A stretch of 64,000 nt of DNA from Isoetes taiwanensis (GCA_021234155.1 JAJEKV010000020.1:20083018-20147017); one strand, 5' to 3'. Counted from the first letter of the stretch, positions 46,146-57,510 are shown. Notes: generated from the sequence alone by a model not told the origin. Numbers and translations: made by a program.

Positions 46146-46297
46146 TATCTTTAAGACAAATGATCGAGTTTAATTAATCTTTAAAGAAGTTATCTCCACA
46201 AGCAGACTGAGGTCAATCAGTCTTGAGAAGAATAGAAATTGATATGGCACAAACTCAAGGGAGCAGTTGATGTATGATCACAGAGGTAATGCATGGC

Positions 46298-46372
46298 AAA
46301 AGAAGAAGAAAAAGCAATTTCTATGCCATGCCATTTGGCAACATCCCTTAGGACATATGACGCATTAGACAA
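46298..46372 (-). mobile_element. Degenerate SINE 3' end
   Basis: The minus strand reads AATGCGTCATATGTCC..., then CCAAATGGCATGGCATAGAAATT, followed by a CTT-rich tail. This is a more diverged copy of the neighbouring SINE 3' end. Confidence 0.5.
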
Positions 46373-48100
46373 TTCAATATTGAGATGTCAAAATTCAAAA
46401 GGTTAAGTCTAAGTTAAAAAGAGCTTAATATTAGAAGCCAATGTGTTAAGACTTGGCTAATTACATAAACGAACCTTTTTTAAAGGGCACAATCCTTTAT
46501 AAAGAAGAATTCAAGTTTCATTCTGGGGCAGATTCCGATAGAATTTAGATTCTTCCTAGCTTTGGAAAGACATGTTTAGATAACCAAAACCTCTCCTTGC
46601 TGTTGTTCCAGTCTCACATCTAAACCAGGTCCTTGTCTTATGTTTTTGTTAAATTGCCAACAAAAACCCAGAGAAGAGAGAGCAATTGCTCTATCAGATT
46701 CTCAGAATTGGGTAGAGCCAGAGGAAACCTACTTGCAGTGTTCTCAAGCCTGAAACCAGTTGGGTGGTGAATTGGTGCTAAGAGTTAAGCTTACCATAAA
46801 GTTCTTGAAGTTATATGTGCTCCTTACTTTGTTGATTTTGCAGGTAATGAACTCCTTCCTATCATTCTCGCTTAAGGAGGTGTACATCAGATCCTCCATT
46901 GTAACATGAAACAAACAGGTTCATGTCATCTACTTTATGTAAGGCCTTCTAGATTGTTTGTTTTTTTCCTCAAATCATGGTACATTCATCTACTTTTGTT
47001 CATCTGCTTTGAAATTCTTTATCATGTTTTATGCGCAAGGCTTCTAGATTAGTTTGTCCTTTTTAAGTCCCATAAGCCAATTGATCTCCGTGGACGATAA
47101 AAACTCTATTCTATTCTACTCTATTCTTTTCCTAAAATTATAGTACATTCTAGGTATATCGCAATGCTGGCACCGAATACTTTTTCTATTGTACATACAG
47201 CAAATAGTTAAAAACAATTGAAGAATGTGCATTTGGCTATTCCTTACAAATCTATGGTGGCATGACATCATAGTAGACTTTTTCTTTGAGAGGTGGGCCA
47301 GATCAATTCATTATTCTTTGGTTCTACAGTAGAGAAAACCGACAATGCATTAATGCATCTCTGTGCACTTAAACATTACGAACTGTTTATTCAACTTGAT
47401 GTTCATTGTTATTTTTTTTTCTGTTGTTGGTAACTCTGTTGATTAATGATAGCATTGTCACATTGGAGGAGATTGAAATTGAATTCAAATGATGTTTGAT
47501 GAACCAAAACTTTGACAGGGAAATTTAGTTGCAAGTCCGTGTACATATGCTCTAATGAATGCCCATTCATATGGCATTACCCTTGCATATGGATAAATCA
47601 GGGAGATGATATATTCTGTTGACCAATATGAAGCTGCAAGTAAATACATGAACTAGGATAATGCATGTGGACAAGATACTAGTAGAATAGTTAGTGAGCG
47701 TATTTTGTTGGAAGATCATATAATTATTTCATAGGTTTGATACAAGTACAACCATCTATTAGGAACTTTTCTCATTTCTCATGCTCCAACTTACATGTAT
47801 AATGTATCTTGAGCAGGGATGCTTCCTTAGAGTTATCCAATTGTATTGAGCTTTTTTTTTTTCCATGAAATTGAAAATTCCTGAAAAATGCGGGCCCTTG
47901 CATTTTGTTGTTTTGCAATGTCTGTGTTTTTAATTGAACCCTGCTGAATTATCTTCCACTCCGACCATTCTCTCTTCTTCATGGAACTTGTCTGTGCCTT
48001 GATACATGTATTGCTTTCTTGGGTCGATTTGTACGAGTGGATCATAATGGCAAAAAGTGAAGCATCAACACTCCTCGTTGCATTTACGTCCTCACGAAAG
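46373..48100. other. Intergenic AT-rich sequence
   Basis: No gene seen. A SINE 3' end lies at 47075-47130 on the plus strand. Several T runs and ATTG-rich words only. Confidence 0.4.
47075..47130 (+). mobile_element. SINE 3' end with (CTATT)n tail
   Basis: CCGTGGACGATAAAAA is followed by CTCTATTCTATTCTACTCTATTC. It is the plus-strand counterpart of the SINE 3' ends at 45.8 and 54.7 kb, with a pentamer tail. Confidence 0.5.
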
Positions 48101-48103
48101 CGT

Positions 48104-49551
48104 CTAGATATTGTGCCATAGTTCAGTTTCTGACATACTAACAGAATTCACGCTGTTATGACACTGATTTTCCATTTGGAATAAATTGCCACATCTTTTT
48201 GCAAAAAACTTCAATTCATTGTTAAGATAGATTCTACATCCTTTTGAGTCAAAATTGACTCTATATCCTAAGTCAACAAGATGACTATTAAATTCTTGAC
48301 TATGCAAGGCACACACAAAACTTTTTCAATGTCTACTATCTTCCCTTCTAAATCCAGTAACTGCAACAGACCTTTTCCTTCTATTTGCAACAAATCTCCA
48401 CTTCCAACTTGAATATTTCTTGAACTTGCTTGGGAAACATTCTTGAGCAGAGTAGATGATTGCACTACTGATCTTTCAGCTCCACTATCAACTACAAGAG
48501 CATCAGGGATTTTGTTAGACTCTATTCCCTTATCTATAATAGATAATGCAAGATTTACCTCATTTTCATCTTCAACCTCTGATTTTTCTCCTTCATTATG
48601 TTCTCGAGCCATGTGTACTCCAACAGGTCTTCTGCCTCCTCTTCCCCTGTAATTCATATTTCTTCCTCCTCCACTTTCCTTTCCCTTGCCTGTACCTCTG
48701 CCTCCACAATGATAGCATATCAACTCATTTTTGAGTTTTGGACAATCTCCCTTAAAATGGCCAGGTTCATGACAATGGAAACAATTTCCTTTTGCTTGTT
48801 TAGATTTGTTAGCAGTATATAAGATTTCATTTGCATGGCCTTCTTCTTGAGCAATTTTTCTCTGTTCAAATTCTGTTCTCAGAACATTTTCTGCATCCTC
48901 CCTGGTTTTGCGCATGTTTCTAATGAATAGGGCCAGATTTTGACTTTCACTGATTGCTCTAGAAATTTGTAATACTTGACTTCTGTCTGAGACATTTACC
49001 CCTGCTTCTGCTAGGTCTGCTATTATATTATCAAATTTATTAAAGAATTCAGATACATCACCATCTTCTTGAAGTTTAAGACCTCTCAACTCATTTTCAA
49101 GAAGATCTATTTGAGATGATGTTTTTTGTTCATAATGCTGTAAGAGAAACATCCACATTTCCCTATTATTTCTGAGTTTAAGTCTAATTGTTGGACTCAC
49201 CTTGCAAGTTATGATTCCCTGAGCTTCCTTTACTTTGGCATTCACTGACCTTCCTGCTGCACCTAGACCAGATGTCTCTCTTGTATTTGTCTCACCTGAA
49301 CCTTCACCAGCATTATTAGTTCCAGCATTAACAGACATTTTTGAAACTGACCTCATCTGTGTGTTTCTGCCTATACCCATGCTTTCAGCAACTCCTTCAG
49401 GATCAACAAGATCCCATAAGTCCTCGACTTCCAACACATGCTTAATGGAGTTCTTCCATATCTGGAATCCAGGACCTCCCTGATACACCTCCATTGTGGC
49501 AAGCAAGCTTGCTCCGAAGCTGCTAGACATTGCAACCAACTTGTTCTGCAA
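48104..49551 (-). pseudogene. Copia gag-protease (truncated element)
   Basis: The 427-residue frame (49551-48268) starts near the gag methionine. It has a UBN2-type capsid (F-Q-I-W-K-N-S-I, then S-Q-I-D-L-L-E-N-E-L, then F-N-K-F-D-N-I-I-A-D-L). Next come a CCHC knuckle (CFHCHEPGHFKGDC), a partial second one (C-Y-H-C-G-G-R-G) with a Gly/Arg-rich stretch, and the protease site V-V-D-S-G-A-E-R-S-V. After a frameshift near 48270 the gag-pre-integrase region is read to S-E-T-E-L-W-H near 48110, where the element ends. Integrase, reverse transcriptase and a 3' LTR are missing. Confidence 0.9.
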
Positions 49552-49559
49552 TCACACTA

Positions 49560-49571
49560 GCTCTGATACCA
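49560..49571 (-). other. Primer binding site of the minus-strand copia element
   Basis: Read on the minus strand, TGGTATCAGAGC is a perfect initiator tRNA-Met match. It lies ~10 bases upstream of the gag frame. The LTR begins at 49573 on its other side. Confidence 0.9.
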
Positions 49572-49572
49572 A

Positions 49573-49990
49573 TGTTAGCAAACTTGAGGCCTTTAATATA
49601 TTTAGCTTAGATGAACAAGATTTCAATTTGAGTCTTAATAAACCATTGAAAATATGATCATAACCTTATGCAAATTAATCAACTATGCATAATATCAAGT
49701 TACTGTAGCAATGGTCTAGTGAGCCAAATGAATAGTAACACCAAGACTATACATTCAGAATTCCTCCTTAATTTACAGAGTTTTTCCACACTGGTCTGGC
49801 CTCATTCGAATCGTGTATTTAATAATTATGCACAGGGTTATTTACATGGTCATGCTTCGGCCGATCCGGCATCGGTTAAGCTGGATAAGGTCGTTTTTAG
49901 ATTGTCAACTTTCATTCCAAGTTTCCTGCCATCACCTCTTGCAAACCAGTAGATGAATTTATCCTTTTAATAACACGTCAACCTTTAAGA
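49573..49990 (-). repeat. 5' LTR of the minus-strand copia element (outer limit uncertain)
   Basis: The inner edge is fixed by the primer binding site: on the minus strand the LTR ends ...GCTAACA. The outer edge is not certain because no partner LTR exists in the window; a change in composition near 49960-50000 is used. No ORF. Confidence 0.6.
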
Positions 49991-50407
49991 CTTAATATAT
50001 AAGCCTTTAATAAACCATTAACCTTTCCTTTTGAACTTAACCATGTTGCACCCTTCTTTTTTTTTTTAACTTAACCATCTTGAACTGTTCCTTCCCTATT
50101 GTTGCACTGTGTTAGTTTTTGATGTTGAACTGAGCAACTATACTGTACAATATCCTTCCCCTTTTCTTGAACAGTTCCACAGATCTTCAGGAACATGTGA
50201 TGACTCATAATATTTTTCTAACAAAGGGAATATAACTTCTAACAAAAAATTAAAGTGAAGTCTGTAACAGAAATTGTAGTATTTTCAAAAATTGAAGATA
50301 AAATCTTTACATACACATGCAAAATTTATAGTCTTTTCCTAAGACTCAGTTATATGCAAAAGTGTGAGGAGTGATGAGGTAGGGATCCAACACGTCATCA
50401 TATTCCT

Positions 50408-53400
50408 TTATTCTATCTTCATCACCTTCACTTCTTTCACTGTCATTGAGGAAGTGCTTGAGTTATCTTTCTCGTTACTGTCAACAGAGGGTGAAGCATT
50501 GCCACCACCACTCCCTTCTTCATGTTCTTCCTCGTAATTACAAGCCTTCTTAAGCAAACTGTTCGTCCTCTGATGTAGACGATTGTTAGGTTTCAATTTG
50601 AAATCATAGCATAGTATATACACTTCTCGTAGTTTTAGCTCATCCCTACAACCCTTTCTTGGGCTTTCTCCCCTTTCCTTGAGTTCCTATTTCTAACTGA
50701 TACCTAGCTTCAAAAGCATTTTCTGAATGTGTAGCAAGCCAATGAATCTTGATTTTAGTCACTAAGCCTTCATCTTTGATTATGTCAATTACTTTTACTA
50801 TCCAAAAAGGTCGACCTTTGTCATCCGCCTCAATAGGAAAAGCAATTAGCATGCCTTTGGTAATTTATGTGATATTACCTAGAGGCTCATTCTTGCAAAG
50901 TCGTCCGAGGTATATGACTCGGTCCTCGTCTTCCTCTACTGCAAGTGCCACTGTAGCATTGCTTGGACCTACTGGTTCTGGACCTGATGGAAGGCATTAG
51001 GCCACTCAAAAGATTCCTGCAACTGCCTTAGAGCTAGGTTTTGAATAACAATCTTTTATTCAAGAAAGAAACTTCTCCACCACATCTGATCTTCTTATAA
51101 GAAATACTTAAAGCCCAAGGGATTTCCATTTTCAATGGCTTTCAAGGATGTCACTGGGGTATTTTTCTTCTGCTTTGACTCCTTTAGATTTTTCAGAGGA
51201 AGTTGCTCTGAGCACATTCTACCAAATACGTGCTTGGAACAGATTTGAGGAAGCGCAATCCCTCTGGTGGACTCCAGTCTTTAATTATGGTGTATTTCTT
51301 TCCCTGTAAAAGGCTTTCTCCATTGTTCAAATAAAACTTGATGTGGTGTTGAATGTGAGATCATTCAACTTGTTCACAGCTTGTTCTCTACCAGAACATC
51401 GAGAGGAAACAAATTCTCTAAAGTCAGTAGCCTCCTTAAGAAGCTCTAACCACTGGTATGGGAATATAAGAGTTTTCAATGATTTGAGCTAAGTAGGAAG
51501 ACAAAAAACCTTCTTCCTTCTAAGATGCATGAAAAATCTGCTGAACTGGTCTACTTGATTATGAGTGCGCCCTATAAGTAAAAATTCAAGCTTTACTTTT
51601 CTAAAGATCCTTAGCTCCACTAGCATGGCACAATAAGCAAAGAGTGTTTGATTCTATTCTTTTCTCCCTGGTAGTGTTATCAAGTTGCAGGTAGAGTGCT
51701 GGTGGTGATTGCTCTTGCTCACATAGCACCTTGTTAAAATTGTAATTGTGAGGTTCGGATCATCATGCAAGTTAGGATAGGTTAAAAAGGCTTTGCACTT
51801 TAGACTTCCTTTGAAGACCATAGCTCCTACAAGGTGGACCTTGACAAAGCATTCCTCTGGCACATCCTTAGGAATATCCAGGTAGAGTTATTTTTTTTAT
51901 CCATTCCATCAATTACAATAGACATATACTGCAGTGGACGTTCAAGAGCTTTTTTCCTGTGATTCCTTCTCTCGGGTGCTTGTTGTTCACGGTGTCTAGC
52001 AAGGTTCTGTCTATAGAAGAAATTAGATCAAAACAATTCTTTGAAGCAAGTGTGAGAATGAAGAACCTTAACTTACTTCTTTCAACCTCTATCTTTGCAG
52101 TTTCTCTTTGACTCTTTGATTCTGCACACCTTGAGCAAATAGACATTCTATGTCTCCTGGGAATTTTCACAAGACCGAATTCACTTTTCCACAGTGAAGT
52201 ATGAGTAAGAGATGTGCTGAGACTGAATACATGTTTCTTTATATTCTTGGAAGACATATTTTTTTGTGATGTTGTCTGTCAAATGATACATGTTGCTGTT
52301 AGGTAACTTTTCACATGCGTCTCTAAAATATTTCTCCATCCATGACATAGTAGCTAGGGCATACATTGTTACAACTCTTCTTGGACCGCAGTGATCATTA
52401 ATTAATGGGTTTTATCCAGTCTTTTATATATTTGAGACATTCTAGTGGACCCTAAATAGTGGACAACCATAAAGCATTTCTGGCAGACTTGTTCACAGTT
52501 AATGTAGTGCAAGAAGGTGTGGCGGTATGGTCTTACATGATAAGCCAAGTAGGCATTCTGGTCTGCCAATGTCATAGAACTATAATTGTCGCTAACTGCA
52601 CAAAGTTTAGCCATGTTAAATCTGTTAATGCAACCCAATGAGCAGCATCTAGTTCTTAGAAGTCTCCTCATTTTCTGTTCGTCTCTTCTTCTTGTAGGGG
52701 AGCATGCTCTCAAACTAAAATCCACCTTGAATTTCTTGGAAGATTGGCTGGAGAACATGTAATCTCGTTGCTTCTCGTTGGTATCTTCATCTTTTGATAA
52801 GAATTCTACTCTAGAGGTGACCTCCTCCACCCTCAGTGGTGCATTTGTAGAGGAACGCAGACCACATAAAGTTGTACCCAGATAAATCGGAAGCACAGTG
52901 TTAAACGAAGGTGATGGGCATAAGATCTTATGGCAGCAGATGTTGTTGCAACATCTTGAGAAGGAGGTCTTGCAAACATCTCTTACAACGGACTGGAATT
53001 CTGCAAATCCATGTGTCACGATAGTTGTATGAAGAGGAGTAGATGCTGCAACATCATCTTCATTTGTGGTGAAGTTGTGATGAGAGAAGTTGTAGAGAAT
53101 CTTGTATTCTTATGAACGTGCAGCAATCCTTATATTTCTGCTCGAAGCAGGAGAAATTACAAATGGTAGGGATAACTTGTTCTGAATCACCTGTTGAAGT
53201 GGTGCCTGTGTAGTTTCAGGGGATGGAACAAAAGGTGGTGGAAGCCTGCTACGTAGGGAGGGGACATACTATTTTCTACTAAGACTTAATGATGGTTGAA
53301 AAGGTGGTGGCCGTCTACTATTTGCTGGACTCGGAGTGTCTTCGAGAAGCAACAAGGATCTTGTTGAGGTAGGAGTCGGAGAAGCATCAGGAGAAAACAC

Positions 53401-53499
53401 GTTCTGGCCAAGTGTTTCCTCGGAACTAGAGGAACTAGAGACAACAAAAGGTGGTGGAAGTTTGTTCACGAAGCGATTAACCATCTTCAACAACTGCAA
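50408..53499 (-). pseudogene. DUF7869-type transposase-like gene, multiply frameshifted
   Basis: Read from 53499 downwards. First comes a Ser/Pro-rich N-terminus. Next is a Cys-rich block (C-C-S-L-G-C-I-N-R-F, then C-E-Q-V-C-Q-K-C-F, about 52640-52470). Then comes Y-A-L-A-T-M-S-W-M-E-K-Y-F (about 52360), followed by I-C-S-R-C-A-E. An RNase H-fold-like core follows with S-I-V-I-D-G-M-D-K-K (about 51925-51895), K-V-H-L-V-G-A-M-V-F, L-Y-L-Q-L-D-N-T (about 51700-51675) and G-R-T-H-N-Q-V-D-Q (about 51580-51550). A C-terminal module R-P-F-W-I-V-K-V (50820-50790) precedes an acidic tail ending at 50408. This order matches DUF7869 proteins as I remember them. Frame changes occur near 52400, 52250, 51900, 51650, 51480 and 50630; introns could explain some. 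Confidence 0.7.
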
Positions 53500-53544
53500 A
53501 ATAATAAGGAGACATGAGCAACATTTTCGACTATTGAACGATTG

Positions 53545-54184
53545 TTATTCCAGAATACAAGACCACATTGTTAAAGAAGAAGTCCCATTAAAAATCAAGG
53601 AATAAGAAAACTGAAAGCTATTCCAGAATACACTAGAGCAGGATAGTAAGACTAAACATATTTTAATTTACATAGAAGAAGAGAAGGGTCCATGGGCAAC
53701 CTCTAAAAAGAAATTTTTGCACCCTCACTTCTATATACTAGCCCCGCAGCTCTAGTCGCCAGCACCAGCGCCTTCGAAACTAATTGCAGAGGCTATATTC
53801 AGTTTTGCATAGAGATATTATGAAGAGATGAGTGCAAAAAGTACATTGTACGTCCATTCTAGCATTTGTAAAAAGTTGAAACCTATTCCGGAATATAATA
53901 TTTAGGACTAGCGAAAGTGTATTCCGGAATACATTTTGCTCTTCATAGAAAGCAAAAGTGTATTCCAGAATACACAGCGCTCCTCACGAAAAGCAAAAGT
54001 ATATTCCAGAATATGCCTTTGCTTTTTGTGAAAAGCAATGTGTATTCCGAATTACATATTTCCTACACATGAAAAGCAAAAGTGTATTCCAGAATACACT
54101 TTTATTTTTCTCTTAAAGCGAAAGTGTATTTTGGAAAACACTTTTGCTTTCCTTATGTAGCAAATATGTATTTCAGAATACACT
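53545..54184. repeat. Ten palindromic TATTCC-R-GAATA sites, seven at ~42-bp spacing
   Basis: Near-perfect palindromes of the form GTGTATTCCRGAATACAC begin at about 53545, 53619, 53884, 53917, 53959, 53999, 54040, 54083, 54124 and 54166. The last seven are 40-43 bp apart. Between sites the A-rich phrase GAAAAGCAAAAG recurs, so part of this is a ~42-bp tandem repeat. The array lies directly upstream of the minus-strand DUF7869-type gene. It could be subterminal binding sites of a transposon or an upstream regulatory array. Confidence 0.85.
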
Positions 54185-54239
54185 TTGCTGTTTTTGAAAG
54201 AAAAAAAGCGTGTTCTTATGCTTTATTTAGAACATAAAA

Positions 54240-54704
54240 ATGCATTTAAATCTACTTTTTTTTTTCCTTGTAAAAGCTTGTTTTTGTAAAGCTTATGCTT
54301 ACCTTTTCCTACTTTTTATTCCAGAACATGCTTTAGAGTCTATTTTATCTTCTTTTACTACTTTAAACAATAGTTCTTCCACAGGCAAGAAGGAAGCACA
54401 CTTAAGATTGTTAAGAAGCTTCATCCACAAGCAAAGGTCCAGAAGACTTTTGAGCATGCGATTTACGAAAACTTCCAAACACAATAGTTCATCACAAGGG
54501 GCAAGGCTGGAAAGTACAGCATCCTTACTTTCTTGCACATCTGAGCAAGTACTGGGCATAAAAAGTACGATGACCGCGAGTTTAAGTGTATGGGCACCAT
54601 CAAAGAAGTGTCTGAGATTGCCAGCCAGTCTGGACAATAAGGAAGACTGATCTTTAAAACATCCCAGGGGTTTATAATTGGCTACACGGCATTTTTTAAA
54701 CTGG

Positions 54705-54735
<31 letters not shown>

Positions 54736-55500
54736 GATTTTTTACGTCCACGGGAACCCAACGGGTTATGGGACGGCACATGCAAGGGCAACAGCCCATC
54801 TAGAACCTGGGGACTAGGCCCCATCACCAAACACAATAACAAAATATGAAAAGGCTACCAAGAATAAGATAAGATAATGTTAATTCTAGTGGTAAACCCG
54901 AATGCCCTTTACAATATGTAGCACACTACATAAACAAAGAAAGGCTTGGTGACATCATAAAAAGGGTTCAATCTACTCAAAGCGAGGACTTCTCCTTCAA
55001 CGAATCTGAGCACGAAGAAATTGAAGAACAAAGGCCCAACATTGCTAGTTCTAGTCAGGAAGAACAAGACCAAACTTCTAAAGAGTCAAAAGAGCAGCAA
55101 CAGAGGAGCAGGCTATGAAGTACCATTGCAGCTAAAGAACCAAAAAAATGAAAAGTGCAGCAAATTGCAATGGAAAATGTTTCAGAAGGAAGCTCCAAAA
55201 GGAAAAAAAAAAAAAAAAAAAAAAAAAAGGCAAAGGAAAGGCACCAAGAGACCAAACAAAATCAACAATCTATTTTTATTTTTTTTAGACCTACTTCTTT
55301 GTTTTATTTATTTTTTCCTCCAAAAATCTCTCTTGGAAAGATTGCCTATACGGTCCTCTATGCATCCAATTCAATTTTCCCTTATGACCTTTTATGAGAG
55401 AGAATTGAAGTTGGTCGTTTTTATAATACTCCAAAAGAACTCATTTTCCTCTTGTTGTAGAAGAGACACTGTGGAAGATGAACAATAAGCATTCTTGAGC
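54240..55500. other. Possible degenerate coding sequence, no family recognised
   Basis: On the plus strand, pieces near 54370-54700 and 54940-55110 look coding. The second is acidic, with runs such as S-E-D-F-S-F-N-E-S-E-H-E-E. They are broken by stops, and no domain could be named. A SINE 3' end (54705-54840) and an A run (55203-55228) lie within. The long frames through the A run are artefacts. Confidence 0.3.
54705..54840 (-). mobile_element. SINE 3' end with (GATAA)n tail
   Basis: The minus strand reads GATGGGCTGTTGCCCTTGCATG..., then CCCGTTGGGTTCCCGTGGACG, then TAAAAAATCATC followed by TTATC pentamers. The GTGGACGTAAA end matches the other SINE ends in the window. Confidence 0.65.
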
Positions 55501-55624
55501 AATTAGCTCTATGCGTTCTAATGCAATTAGTATTGTGAAGATGAACAATATGCATTCTTGAGCAAGTAGCATAGTGATTTCTTTAGATGCGACGCTTCTT
55601 ATTTGCGAAAATACATATTGGCAT

Positions 55625-56075
55625 GGGGACGTATCCTACGGCCCAGATGGCTTGGAAGTTTCTATATAGCTTCTATATGGACGATCCTACGGTCCAGGTT
55701 GATTTGATCCTGACCGTCGGTTCTTGATCCTACGGCTCACGTGGCTCTGAAACACATCCTACGGCCCAGATGACTTGGGAGTTTCTATATAGATTCTATA
55801 TGGACAATCCGACGGTCCAGGTTGATTTGATCCTGACGGTCGGTCCTGGATCCTATGGCTCACGTGGCTCTGGAACACATCCTACGACCCAGATGGCTTG
55901 GGAGTTTCTATATAGATTCTATATGGACGATCCTACGGTCCAGGTTGATTTGATCCTGACGGTCAGTCCTGGATCCTACGGCTCACGTGGCTCTGGAACA
56001 CATCCTACGGCCCAGATGGCTTGGAAGTTTCTATATAGTTTCTATATGGACGACCCGACGGTCAAGGTTGATATG
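55625..56075 (+). repeat. ~122-bp tandem repeat, about four units
   Basis: Units start at CATCCTACGGCCCAGATGGC near 55625, 55753, 55876 and 55998. Each contains TATATGGACGATCC, GGTCCAGGTTGATTTGATCC and GGCTCACGTGGCTCTGG. Spacing is 122-123 bp. As this is close to a multiple of three, a 131-codon frame (55770-56165) stays open and repeats a ~41-residue unit. I regard the repeat as the primary feature. Confidence 0.9.
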
Positions 56076-56084
56076 ATCTTGATC

Positions 56085-56610
56085 GTTGATCCGAGATCGT
56101 ACGGCTCACGTTGCTTGGGGATATATCCTACGGTGCACATGGCTTTGAGAATTATATGTAATTGATCCTACGGTCCAGGTTATTTTTCATCCTAATCGTT
56201 GATCCGAGATCCTATGGCTCACGTTGCTTGGGGACATATCCTATAGTGCTTTGAGAATTATATGTAATTGATCCTACGGTCCAGGTTATTTTTCATCCTA
56301 ATCGTTGATCCGAGATCCTATGGCTCACGTTGCTTGGGGACATATCCTATAGTGCACATGGCTTTGCGAATTATATGTAATAGATCCGACGATCTAGATT
56401 GTTCTTGATCATGATCGTCGATCCAAGATCCTAGGGCTCATACGGTCCGGTTATTTTTCATCCTAATCGTTGATCCGAGATCCTATGGCTCACGTTGCTT
56501 GGGGACATATCCTATAGTGCACATGGCTTTGCGAATTATATGTAATAGATCCGACGATCTAGATTGTTCTTGATCATGATCGTCGATCCAAGATCCTAGG
56601 GCTCATGTTG
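56085..56610 (+). repeat. Diverged continuation of the tandem field
   Basis: Units share GGCTCACGTTGCTTGGGGAC and ATCCTATAGTGC and start near 56104, 56218, 56324 and 56489. The last two share more than 100 bases nearly unchanged (165-bp offset). Words such as GATCCTACGGTCCAGG link them to the 122-bp units. Confidence 0.85.
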
Positions 56611-56714
56611 CTTTAGATGTTTGCCACATGGGGCGATCTCGACCCTTGATTTGGTCCAAGATAATGCTCACATTGAATGCTCGATCCATTAGAAGAGGCT
56701 TCTAAAAGTTTCTT

Positions 56715-56790
56715 ATTGTTTGAAGGATTTGAACCCTAGTCATTACCCCCTCAGAGCCCCTATTCTAACCATTAGACCAAGCATTAATTC
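56715..56790 (-). repeat. tRNA-like SINE-head remnant
   Basis: The minus strand reads TGGTCTAATGGTTAG (box A, about 56765-56779), then AGGGTTCAAATCC (box B, about 56725-56737). This is the most tRNA-like of the isolated heads. There is no stem closure on the 3' side, so it is not called a tRNA gene. Confidence 0.45.
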
Positions 56791-56854
56791 ATTAATATGA
56801 TTAATATTTTAAATATACTTAAGCGTAATAATCTAATTAAGATAAAATAGAGTA

Positions 56855-57190
56855 TAATGTTCCAGATAGTTCTAGAATGTTCTGGAAGGCTCTAAAAAGT
56901 TTTAGAATGTTCTACATAGTTCTAGAATGCTCTAGAAAGTTCTAGAATATTTTAGAAAATTCAAGAACGTTTTAGAATGTAAGAGAATTTAGGGAGAATT
57001 CAAAGGAATTCTTCTAGCAAGTTCCAAAATTTTGTAGAAAGTTCTAGAATATTCTAGAATAAGAAAAAATCTAAGGAAATTGTTTTAGAAAGTTCTAGAA
57101 TATAAGGGAATTTAGATGAATGTAAGGGAATCTAAGGAAATACTTTCAGAAAGTTCTAGGATGTTCTGAAAGTCCTAGAAGGTTCTAGAA
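56855..57190. repeat. TTCTAGAA-rich array
   Basis: GTTCTAGAATGTTCTAGAA and close variants are repeated many times with a ~9-10 base rhythm. The palindrome TTCTAGAA resembles paired heat-shock-element half sites (nTTCnnGAAn). A few more copies occur at 57510-57550 and 57850-57900. Confidence 0.75.
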
Positions 57191-57510
57191 TGTTCTAGAA
57201 TGTAAAAGAATCTAGGAGAATCTAAGGGAATCTAAAAAAATCTCATAAAATGTAAGGAAATCTAAGAAAATATTCATGTCTAAGGGAATCTATTAAAATC
57301 TTGGAGAATCTAAGGGAATCTTCATAAAATCTAAGGGAATCTAAAGGAAACTTGATGAAGTCTTAGAGTACTAGGGGAATCTTCATAGAATCTTTGAATC
57401 TCATATAATGTAAGGGAACCCAGGGCAATCTCATAAAATCTAAGAGAGTCTAAGGGAATTTAAAGGAATCTTCATAAATTCTTACAAAACCTAGGGGAAT
57501 CTTAGTTTTA
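57190..57510 (-). repeat. AGATTC-family array, reverse orientation
   Basis: The plus strand is made of GAATCTAAGGGAATC and GGGGAATCTTCATAGAATC words. These are the reverse complement of the vocabulary of the 1.75-4.08 kb array. It merges leftwards into the TTCTAGAA-rich field. Confidence 0.7.

Noticed and set aside
53545-54184. CRISPR-like array
   Set aside because: Spacing is regular, but the spacers are similar to each other and the context is a plant nuclear genome. These are palindromic tandem repeats.
55021-55488. 155-codon ORF with a long Lys run
   Set aside because: The Lys run is an A homopolymer and the frame on either side has no recognisable domain.
55770-56165. 131-codon ORF with a 41-residue internal repeat
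   Set aside because: The repeat unit is a multiple of three by chance or design of the DNA repeat. The neighbouring diverged units do not keep the frame, so I did not call a gene.
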